From: Pseudomonadota bacterium
GTDB lineage: Bacteria; Bdellovibrionota_B; Oligoflexia; Oligoflexales; Bin106
Assembly: GCA_026710525.1 (NCBI GenBank)
Contig: JAPOQT010000032.1
Location: forward strand, 1-13,423
Length of the DNA stretch: 13,423 bases
Direction of reading: 5' to 3'
A program made the translations under genes and the position numbers. The first letter of the stretch is position 1. Each line of letters starts with the position of its first letter. The notes beneath the pieces are model-generated. The model saw only the letters and a program-made list of their open reading frames with translations. It was not told where the DNA came from and did not search any database. Shown piece by piece: positions 7,619 through 13,423 of the stretch.

Positions 7619-9982
7619 TTAAAACTGATGCTGCTGCAAAAAGTGATAAAATTTTTGCTCCATTTCGAGATGAAGAATGATGGATGATTTTGTTTTTTTT
7701 AAGGGTGACTCAGAAAAAATCTGATCCCATTCAAGATAAGATTTTGTGCTCATGCTTAGGACCTTGGCAAAAAACAATATGAGTTTCACCTGACCATATG
7801 AAGATAACAGCAAATGTTCTCTGACCAGACGACGAAATTTTTTCGGAGGAATATGATCCAGTGATAGATTGCTGGTCATGAGTTTTAATTGGGATTTTGA
7901 CATACCATCGAACTGTTCAACGAATTTTTCAATAGTCTTTTCTAATGTTTTCCCCTCCTCAGAGGGACCATTCATATATTGTTGCAACAGACGTCTGAGT
8001 CTTTCCCTTCGTTGTTTCACTTGGCTTTTCGTCATTTGATGTAGTTCAGCAAACTTACTGACCGGCATGGCATTCCAGTGAAGAATGTAAGCACAGAATA
8101 TAATGAAATCCACCATGTTGTCGAGATCATGACTCATGAGTTTAAAAAACGTTTGTGGCCAGTAATTGAGCTTGTTTTGGCTGACAATCCCCAGACTCCT
8201 GCCGATAAACGATAGTTCTTTTTCATGTAAAGCTTTAAGCCGTTCTTGATAATAATCATGGAGGCCATCAATGGTATCAAATGACTGATAAATAAAGGTC
8301 GCCTCAGCACGATGCAACCAATTCTGTAAATCTCTCATGAGAGAACTGAGTTCACGACGAATAGCCAGGATTGATTCATCGTGAATAGAATCTGAAGATG
8401 TGTTGTTCTGATCGTGTTTTGGAATCATCGTCAGCTCATAGGTGGTGGCGAGTTGATGAATCAATGTGACGGTTGGTTGTTCGAGTTGTATGATAAATGA
8501 TAAGAAAAGTCGTTTTCTTAGGTCATGGTTCATGATCTGTAAATAGAATGACTTTAACTCATGATAAAAAGAATATTCCCGTAGGCTATCAAGATGCCAA
8601 GCCTCACGGTATTTAGAGTGCAGAGCACTAATTTCAGCAGAGCTGAGATGGAAAAAATGGTGATGAAGATCGTCATCACTATGGAGACCAATGGTTCTGA
8701 TGATAGATTTTTGGGTGATCACGTCCCGTCGATGTTGCAATGTTTGCAGCTCATCTTGGGACACTCCTAGGAGATCATGAAAATGATGAGGTATCATTTC
8801 AGGCATTCCTAATACCTTATGATAGTAAAGAATCTCCAGGTTTTCATCGGCGATGTGAGGATGCTTCAATGTGGCCATGAAACTATCTTTGATCGGATAT
8901 AGATCGATTGATGGTTCATTAAGGGTTCCCATAGTCCAACTTTTGAGAATGAGAATAATGTTTTTTTGATAGTGATTAAGTTCATCCCTACTCGAAAATG
9001 ATTTCGGAATAGAGAACAGGTAAAAGACCAGCTCATCTGCGAGTTTTTTCTCAATTTTAGCGATGTGGTTAATATCGAGGAGATGCTCGGTGGAAAAGTT
9101 TGTGAGTTTTATCGAGCCTAATTCTAAGACAAAAGCTAGGTAAATCGTTTTCTGGAGGGAGGTGTGGATATGTTTAAAGTGTTCAGTCATAATATGATGC
9201 ATCTCTTTGTGATGCGTTGTTGGGATAAAGAATTTCTGACCTAAGGTTGAAAGCTGTTCAGGACTTAAGGTGTAAAAGGTGCGAGTGAGTTCAGCGAACC
9301 ATTCCTCATTAATGGCATTAGTGTTGTCTTGTTTTTTAGTCAAAGTCACTGACATATCCCAGGGAGTTTGACTTAACTGAGGCCCTGCTGTCCAATGGGT
9401 GTAGTTTTCTGACTGAGAATCTTGATCACGATCAGAAGTTGGTTCGAAAACAAGCAAATCAAGATGAGGAGGAGGAGGTAATGGATTCTTCGGGTCTTTT
9501 TGCTTTTTTCTTGTGTTCATTGTCTCTAGCTTAGGGATAAGAACCGAATCATCAAGATCATAGGAATCGATTTTACCCGATAATAAAACGTCACTATCAA
9601 GTTGCTGAGGAAGAGCGTACCAAGTCACAACACCAGCAACAATCGGTAGGGTGAGTAATCCAAAGTTTTTTTGAAAAAACCTCCTTAAAAAGGGTCTTTT
9701 TTGCCACCAATAACCTGATAATACTCCCTGGTTAGCCTGAGGCAGTAGAGTATCATAACGTGGTATTGAGGATAGGATTGTGCTACCGATCATCAAGGGA
9801 GTGTGTGAGTCATTGGCCCTAATAGTTTGTGCTGATGATGGGCTCATGGACTCGCCACTAGCATTGGGTGATAAGTTGGGATGATTTTGGGAAAGTCCTA
9901 AATCTGCTTTAGCCATCACAAAAGAAAGACTAGCAGCCATAGTAAAGGTGAATAATATTTTTTTACAAATAATGTAGTTCAT
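7619..9982 (-). CDS. Unrecognised large exported/membrane protein with repeated helical modules
   Basis: I do not recognise this family. The frame is open from an ATG at 10042, but I prefer the ATG at 9982 (787 aa), because it starts a signal-like sequence, MNYIICKKILFTFTMAASLS, ending in an AKA cleavage-type site. Numbered from 9982: a second hydrophobic segment lies at about 107-125 (FGLLTLPIVAGVVTWYALP), preceded by basic residues; a low-complexity linker with PPPP follows near 169-173; the rest is helical. Modules beginning F-x-x-L-S-x-x-Q/E-L recur near 236, 444, 582 and 691. Each is followed by an H/M-rich helix and a hydrophobic helix (for example LQKTIYLAFVLEL, HDLRKRLFLSFIIQL, VDFIIFCAYIL). 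The module near 582 ends VSKFAELHQMTKSQVKQRRE, which looks like a helix-turn-helix. Its promoter is unclear. Confidence 0.6.
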   Translation of the reverse strand: MNYIICKKILFTFTMAASLSFVMAKADLGLSQNHPNLSPNASGESMSPSSAQTIRANDSHTPLMIGSTILSSIPRYDTLLPQANQGVLSGYWWQKRPFLRRFFQKNFGLLTLPIVAGVVTWYALPQQLDSDVLLSGKIDSYDLDDSVLIPKLETMNTRKKQKDPKNPLPPPPHLDLLVFEPTSDRDQDSQSENYTHWTAGPQLSQTPWDMSVTLTKKQDNTNAINEEWFAELTRTFYTLSPEQLSTLGQKFFIPTTHHKEMHHIMTEHFKHIHTSLQKTIYLAFVLELGSIKLTNFSTEHLLDINHIAKIEKKLADELVFYLFSIPKSFSSRDELNHYQKNIILILKSWTMGTLNEPSIDLYPIKDSFMATLKHPHIADENLEILYYHKVLGMPEMIPHHFHDLLGVSQDELQTLQHRRDVITQKSIIRTIGLHSDDDLHHHFFHLSSAEISALHSKYREAWHLDSLREYSFYHELKSFYLQIMNHDLRKRLFLSFIIQLEQPTVTLIHQLATTYELTMIPKHDQNNTSSDSIHDESILAIRRELSSLMRDLQNWLHRAEATFIYQSFDTIDGLHDYYQERLKALHEKELSFIGRSLGIVSQNKLNYWPQTFFKLMSHDLDNMVDFIIFCAYILHWNAMPVSKFAELHQMTKSQVKQRRERLRRLLQQYMNGPSEEGKTLEKTIEKFVEQFDGMSKSQLKLMTSNLSLDHIPPKKFRRLVREHLLLSSYGQVKLILFFAKVLSMSTKSYLEWDQIFSESPLKKTKSSIILHLEMEQKFYHFLQQHQF

Positions 9983-10017
9983 AAGATCTTTCAGAAATGA
10001 ATGAATAAAAATGTTAC

Positions 10018-10043
10018 CATGCCTGTCGTTAACACAAGCCATG
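10018..10043. promoter_or_regulatory. Imperfect 26-bp palindrome centred on GTTAAC
   Basis: CATGCCTGTC-GTTAAC-ACAAGCCATG has CATG at both ends and a perfect GTTAAC centre, with 16 of 26 positions symmetric. It lies 36-61 bases upstream of the preferred start of the large minus-strand gene, so it could be an operator. No flanking promoter elements support it. Confidence 0.2.
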
Positions 10044-10054
10044 ACTTAGGTCGT

Positions 10055-10193
10055 CTGTGCTGTGAAGCACGGTATAAACATTTACCTGTAGGCATTCTCA
10101 GGATGGCAGCAAGGAAACCGTATTGTCATAGGCGAGCAGCCATCAATAGTCCTTTGGCTGCTGATCGGTTTTTCTTGATGATAAGTTTTATCA
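10055..10193. other. Cluster of hairpins with mutually exclusive pairings (candidate structured RNA or leader)
   Basis: Four inverted repeats fall within 140 bases. A 7-bp stem capped by a GTGA (GNRA-type) loop lies at 10055-10072. Segment 10136-10144 (GCAGCCATC) can pair either with 10102-10110 (GATGGCAGC, one mismatch) or, as part of an 8-bp stem, with 10155-10162 (TGGCTGCT). On the plus strand a T5 run follows at 10169-10173, six bases after that stem. A last hairpin, TGATAA/TTATCA, lies at 10179-10193. On the minus strand this would be the leader of the large gene starting at 9982. No known riboswitch core was recognised. Confidence 0.35.
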
Positions 10194-10979
10194 GCTATCG
10201 AGTCGCTAGGCCAGGTTCATCGACTTGTTAGTCAGTCACTAGTGACCAGCCAGCCACCATGATGAAGCAACAGATGATAGCATAGTTCATTATCCAAGGT
10301 CAAAGGAAAACTTCTCTTAAAATAACATTTAGCAACTATCCTGAAAAATGTCAGTAGAACCAAAGGCACAAAGGTAAAATCAACTGATCAAGGATTGAGA
10401 TATTGAACCGACGGAAGTCATAGGAAAGTGTGATTTGATAATGATTGGTATTCGACAAAATGTTGTCGTGCTAAATTCTCCCTCGATTCATTTGACCACA
10501 TCAACAGGAAAATGTAACATATCTCGTTCAACCACAGTACTTCCCCAGCGCGGTGCTTTTCGTACTGCCACAGTCGTATGTCACAAATCTTGTCACATGG
10601 TAATTGACTTTCCTACATACCCTAGTGGTTGGTTCTGTGGTTTAATATGATAACATTATCGTTATTTGGCTGAATTATTTGCGACTTAACTGGTGCGGGC
10701 TTCAATAATAACCCATCCATTGGCGGCCGTATTGCCCGGAAATACCGCCGTCAAAATATCAAAAACTCCACACAACTAAAAAAGACTATGAAAAGATAAA
10801 ATATGAATAACTATGGGATGTTTTCATGGCATAATCAGAGTTCTAGGTATGAACAGCAGATGAAACCCTGTTTTGCTTAACAAACAACAAGAGATTTGAT
10901 GCTAGAACCTGGGCAAAGTCATGATGCCTATCAAGCAGGTTGATTGAGAGAAACTCATCTCAATTATCATTTGTTTTAT
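10194..10979. other. Gene-free stretch with no supported feature
   Basis: All six frames are broken or lack ribosome sites and recognisable protein character. A 71-codon plus-strand frame at 10435-10650 begins at TTG without a Shine-Dalgarno and reads as unstructured sequence. On the minus strand a 29-codon stretch ending at a TAA at 10686-10688 (containing AVFPGNTAANGWVIIEARTS) looks protein-like but has a stop just upstream and no start; it may be the end of a lost gene. I see nothing else supportable. Confidence 0.4.
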
Positions 10980-10997
10980 GGCTCTGCTGTCATTAAG
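10980..10997. repeat. Possible terminal-inverted-repeat-like end of the decayed IS
   Basis: GGCTCTGCTGTCATTAAG lies just beyond the 3' end of the transposase remnant and has the GGCTCTG-x-TG look of many insertion-sequence ends. I could not find the matching inverted copy on the other side, so this is only a suggestion. Confidence 0.2.
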
Positions 10998-11049
10998 TAG
11001 TAGTATTTAATTAGCGGATTTTGGCCTAAAGGGGATTTTTCAGGTAGAT

Positions 11050-11480
11050 CTTCTCTAGAGCACTTAAAAAAAGAGGTTTGGTTACTATAGGTGTTTGATA
11101 GCCATTTTGTCAGAGATGAGAAAATCTTTGAAATCACTGTGTAGATTCTTGCGTAACAGGCCCTTAGTAAGATCCACCTCCGTCTTTTGCCTGACCAGGA
11201 TGACCTAAAAGCTAACTTGCATTTATGAATTCTTTTTTGATGAGAAGAGGTAAGGATACAAAGTTACTCCTGAGAAAAACCTTTGTTAGCAGGCTCACTT
11301 CGTTTTCTAGGGGCAGTGATTCTTTCTTTTCTTTAAAGCTAATAAAGAAGATAAGTTTCATTTGCTTCTATCACTTCATCTAAAATAGGGGGCTTGTGCT
11401 GAGACATTCAATGCTTTGAATATTTTATGATGCGAGTAGAAGGCAGTATAAATCTTTAACACTATTGCCATTTAACGAAT
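11050..11480 (-). mobile_element. Degenerate IS1595-family (ISXO2-like) transposase remnant
   Basis: Read on the minus strand, several short frames join into an IS1595-type transposase. TAFYSHHKIFKALN (11406-11447) matches the family's TAFxWRHKIxxAL segment. After one frameshift comes SQHKPPILDEVIEANETYLL (from about 11404), matching the HKxxLDEVIEADET motif that carries the first catalytic Asp; here that residue is Asn. Two stops follow (Tyr-stop-Leu-stop near 11333-11341). The same frame then gives PRKRSEPANKGFSQE-stop-LCIL (about 11260-11310), like the family's basic PRKRGG and EQVCVL segments. A further frame change gives VDLTKGLLRKNLHSDFKDFL and then ISDKMAI (11097-11177), which carries the expected SD motif. 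With at least two frameshifts and three stops it cannot be functional. The family call rests on remembered motifs, not a search. Confidence 0.6.
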
Positions 11481-11521
11481 ATTCTTCTGCTTGAACAGAT
11501 GAAATGACGGTCACTTAGATG

Positions 11522-11812
11522 TTAGCTACATTTGTCATTCACAGATTCTAAGGTAAGATTAATTTCTCGAGCCACCCCTTTTATTTCTTCGATTGACCAT
11601 CCTGTTATCTTAGAAATAAACTCCTCACTTACCCCTGCTTTCAGAGAAGCTATAACAGCCTCACCTTTTGTTGAGACCGATTATTTGTCATACTATTTTC
11701 TCATAAGAAATAAAACAAACGACACTTGCCGAAACTCTTCAGTATCTGAGATCAGAAGATCAAAGTTAGCAAGTGTTTTTATAAAATGCAAATAAAAATA
11801 ATATGATATCAT
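11522..11812 (-). pseudogene. Broken fragment resembling the C-terminus of an Rpn-family nuclease/transposase protein
   Basis: On the minus strand a 52-codon stretch with no start codon (11680 down to a stop at 11522-11524) encodes TKGEAVIASLKAGVSEEFIS, then KITGWSIEEIKGVAREI. This pattern, 'KGE...xLLxxGvsxexIxxiTGlSxEEIxxL', is typical of the C-terminal tail of Rpn (PD-(D/E)XK recombination-promoting nuclease) proteins. The frame is closed by a TAA just upstream. A second fragment in another frame (11693-11812, 39 codons from an ATG, with LLISDTEEFRQVSFVLFLMR) may be the preceding part, displaced by a frameshift, but I cannot confirm its family. No catalytic domain is present, so this is a remnant at best. 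It lies directly upstream of the IS1595 remnant on the same strand. Confidence 0.4.
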
Positions 11813-11827
11813 ACCATAAGTGGTATG
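11802..11827. repeat. Overlapping palindrome and hairpin
   Basis: A perfect 12-bp palindrome TATGATATCATA (11802-11813) overlaps a 7-bp inverted repeat CATACCA-TAAG-TGGTATG (11810-11827). It lies between the minus-strand Rpn-like fragment and the plus-strand peptide/ATPase cluster, where a divergent operator would be expected. AT-rich sequence follows on both sides, so a weak terminator is an alternative reading. Confidence 0.35.
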
Positions 11828-11884
11828 GTTTAAATTTTAAATTATCAAAATCTGACTAATCTGAAGATATAACTAGGAGTGACT

Positions 11885-11998
11885 TTGCAGAGAATAATAA
11901 TAATAAGGAATACAAGCATAGCTGTTTTTTTCTACTTCTTACTCAGTTTTTATGCTAGCTTAGGAACAGATGAAAGGGTTAATGAGTATGATGATTGA
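11885..11998 (+). CDS. Possible 37-aa membrane or secreted peptide (TTG start)
   Basis: A strong Shine-Dalgarno, AGGAG (11875-11879), lies 5 nt before a TTG that opens a 37-codon frame. The peptide begins MQRIIIIRNTSIAVFFYFLL, continues SFYASL and ends in the acidic GTDERVNEYDD. It thus has a basic start, one hydrophobic helix of about 15-18 residues and an acidic tail, consistent with a signal peptide or single membrane span. The TGA stop is 17 nt before the ATG of the DnaC-like gene, so the two may share a transcript. It is too short for homology by eye. Against it: the TTG start and the adjacency to a decayed region. For it: the ribosome site, spacing and membrane-like composition all fit. 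Confidence 0.45.
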   Translation: MQRIIIIRNTSIAVFFYFLLSFYASLGTDERVNEYDD

Positions 11999-12015
11999 CA
12001 GATTGATCGTAACCC

Positions 12016-13074
12016 ATGAATATGAACCGAGTAAGAAAGTGTATTACTGTGAGTAACGAGCCAAAACAGCGCAGCAAAATAGATGATGAATTGCCAGTCA
12101 AGCCTAAGGCTCCAGTAGCCCTCCTGGATGACCTACTTACCAGTTGGTCACCAGATGATCCTGTGTTAAGTAGCGCAGAGGATTCCTGTGCTTTACAAGA
12201 AGGATGTCCTGTCAACAGCTGTGCTGGTAAGGGATATATTCTCACTGCTGAAGGCTCGACGATTCAAGCAAAACTATGTCCCTGTGTTTTAGATTGCCCT
12301 GAGTGTGTAGGTCAAGGTTTTACTCACAACCTTAGCTCAGGCCGCTCCCAATTTTGTATCCCTATACCCCCGCAAAAAATCGTGGCTCTTTACAGCGATA
12401 GTCACTTGCCACGGAGATATCTTCACGCTAGTCTTGATGGCGAAAAAGGTGGCTTTCGCAACTTCTCAGGCAATGCTGATCGAGTGCTCACTCAGTTAAA
12501 AGATTATGTGGCTTCATTTCCATCTAAATTTTTACCCCAAAAATCATTATCTTATGATCCTAAAGGATTGATTTTATCTGGTCCAGTGGGAGTAGGTAAA
12601 ACATTTTTGCTTGTTTCCCTTGCGAAGAAATTCATTGCTAAAGGTTATCAGGTGAAATTTGTTGATTTTTTCAGACTCATTGCTGAAATCCAGGGAGGAC
12701 TCAGTAACAAAGAGTCGCCGATTCGTATTCTTGATCCCTTGATTGATGTTGAAATTTTATTGATTGATGAGCTTGGTAAAGGACGTAATTCTGAGTTTGA
12801 GAGCACTATTTTAGATCAGATTATCATGGGACGTTATAACCAAAATAAACCTATTATTGCGACGACTAATTATTCTTTAACACAACCATCATACCAAAAA
12901 TCAGTCAATCTTAAATCCTCCCATAATTCTTTTAGCCCTGATTATTTTGGCTCTCTCAAAGACCGGGTGGGTAGTCGCATTTTTTCACGACTATTTGAAT
13001 CATGTCGTATGGTTGCCCTTCAGGGCAATGATTATCGCAAAATGATACAAAACACTCCTCACCATGATGTTTAA
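12016..13074 (+). CDS. DnaC/IstB-type AAA+ ATPase with N-terminal cysteine cluster, probable helicase loader
   Basis: DnaC-type AAA+ proteins load the replicative helicase DnaB onto DNA; IstB relatives assist IS21 transposition. Motifs in this 352-residue protein: Walker A GPVGVGKT (189-196), Walker B ILLIDELG (247-254), sensor-1 IIATTN (280-285), and a DRVGSRIFSR (316-325) segment where the arginine finger lies in DnaC/IstB proteins. The N-terminal third has a cysteine cluster (C58, C64, C69, C88, C90, C94, C97, C114) interleaved with GKGY and GQGF turns, fitting zinc-ribbon-like knuckles as in several proteobacterial DnaC-like loaders. There is no clear ribosome site before the ATG; ATG at codon 3 or GTG at codon 12 are alternatives. 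The next gene begins at the base after its stop. A chromosomal or element-borne loader is more likely than IstB, because no istA-type gene is in view; that is inference. Confidence 0.8.
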   Translation: MNMNRVRKCITVSNEPKQRSKIDDELPVKPKAPVALLDDLLTSWSPDDPVLSSAEDSCALQEGCPVNSCAGKGYILTAEGSTIQAKLCPCVLDCPECVGQGFTHNLSSGRSQFCIPIPPQKIVALYSDSHLPRRYLHASLDGEKGGFRNFSGNADRVLTQLKDYVASFPSKFLPQKSLSYDPKGLILSGPVGVGKTFLLVSLAKKFIAKGYQVKFVDFFRLIAEIQGGLSNKESPIRILDPLIDVEILLIDELGKGRNSEFESTILDQIIMGRYNQNKPIIATTNYSLTQPSYQKSVNLKSSHNSFSPDYFGSLKDRVGSRIFSRLFESCRMVALQGNDYRKMIQNTPHHDV

Positions 13075-13423
13075 ATGAACACTTGCATGAATACAGTACT
13101 ATCGGTGAGCGATGATCTGGGTGTGCCTCCTTTATTTCAAGGCTTAACACTCACAGATGATGGCATTGCTATTCAGCAGGACTATTTCAACTGTTGTCAG
13201 GGTACTTCTTTTCAACCAGTGTCAAATGGTCAGGTGGTCGATTGTCGTCTCAATCAAAAAAAATCTTATATTGAGGAGATTTATCGGTCTTATCTTGATT
13301 TTTTTGCCGTCAACCATAGTCATAGTAGTACTCAAGAACAAAAGCAAAATTTTTTTGCCTTAAGCTGTGTGAATTCAGCCTTGTCTTGGGGTGTGAGCAA
13401 ACAGCAACAAAAAAAAACAACGT
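13075..13423 (+). CDS. Unrecognised protein, 3' end beyond window, coupled to the DnaC-like gene
   Basis: A frame opens with ATG at the base following the DnaC-like stop (TAAATG) and stays open for 116 codons to the end of the window. A second in-frame ATG at 13087 is an alternative start. The visible part begins MNTCMNTVLSVSDDLGVPPL and includes TLTDDGIAIQQDYFNCCQGT, QVVDCRLNQKK, SYIEEIYRSYLDFFAV and FFALSCVNSALSWGVSK. It is neither a membrane nor an exported protein from what is seen, has several scattered cysteines (two adjacent) and becomes Gln/Lys-rich at the window edge. I do not recognise it. The zero-length gap implies translational coupling and hence a role linked to the ATPase, possibly in replication. 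Confidence 0.65.
   Translation, partial: MNTCMNTVLSVSDDLGVPPLFQGLTLTDDGIAIQQDYFNCCQGTSFQPVSNGQVVDCRLNQKKSYIEEIYRSYLDFFAVNHSHSSTQEQKQNFFALSCVNSALSWGVSKQQQKKTT

Noticed and set aside
9983..10042. Upstream ATG at 10042 for the large minus-strand protein
   Set aside because: It would put 20 polar residues before a well-formed signal sequence and has no ribosome site; it is not excluded.
10040..10180. Known riboswitch or housekeeping RNA (c-di-GMP-I, cobalamin, SRP RNA)
   Set aside because: The conserved cores are missing; only a GNRA-capped stem and alternative hairpins are present.
10001..10231. 76-codon plus-strand ORF
   Set aside because: It has no ribosome site, its composition is not protein-like, and it lies over the inverted repeats and the leader of the opposite-strand gene.
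10435..10650. 71-codon plus-strand ORF
   Set aside because: It has a TTG start without a Shine-Dalgarno and no recognisable features; probably chance.
11532..11795. 87-codon plus-strand ORF
   Set aside because: It is antisense to the Rpn-like fragment, whose minus-strand translation is far more protein-like.
12016..13074. IS21 helper IstB
   Set aside because: The Walker and sensor motifs fit, but there is no istA-like gene next to it and the cysteine-rich N-terminus is atypical of IstB; a DnaC-like loader is preferred.

Overview
The window comes from a moderately AT-rich Gram-negative (diderm) bacterium. A TamB-type outer-membrane assembly protein, the Sec accessory protein YajC, a predicted outer-membrane beta-barrel and a periplasmic multihaem cytochrome c all point that way. 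MeaB beside a membrane-anchored multihaem protein, and a bitopic protein with an acidic stalk and fibronectin-like domains, resemble gene content of the former Deltaproteobacteria/Bdellovibrionota. That lineage guess is low-confidence inference.

Layout. Positions 2-1696 (+) hold the C-terminal part of a TamB-like protein whose start lies outside the window. A possible 37-codon ORF follows it. Convergent to it is a minus-strand pair: meaB (3289-4350) overlaps by 14 nt a four-haem cytochrome with an N-terminal phosphoesterase-like region (1806-3302). A 0.4 kb divergent spacer leads to 4783-5871 (+), a single-pass membrane protein with an Asp/Ser/Tyr stalk built from a recent 69-bp duplication. 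It converges, across a hairpin, on a minus-strand pair: yajC (7015-7494) then a barrel protein (5894-7003), 11 nt apart, behind a plausible extended -10 promoter. Upstream, also on the minus strand, is an unrecognised large exported or membrane protein (7619-9982) with repeated all-helical modules.

From about 9983 to 11880 no intact gene is supported. This stretch holds mutually exclusive hairpins near 10.1 kb, a degenerate IS1595/ISXO2-type transposase (about 11050-11480, minus) and a broken fragment resembling the C-terminus of Rpn-family nuclease/transposase proteins (11522-11812, minus). It looks like a graveyard of mobile elements. After it, a plus-strand cluster begins: a possible 37-aa TTG-initiated membrane peptide with a strong Shine-Dalgarno (11885-11998), a DnaC/IstB-type AAA+ ATPase with an N-terminal cysteine cluster (12016-13074), and immediately after its stop an unrecognised ORF running off the end of the window (13075-13423).

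The intact genes are mostly envelope functions (TamB, YajC, barrel, cytochrome, bitopic protein) plus a probable replicative-helicase loader. No complete defence system, CRISPR array, rRNA or tRNA was seen. The items most worth a second look are the repeat-module protein, the helicase-loader cluster with its unknown partners, and the switch-like hairpins at 10.1 kb.
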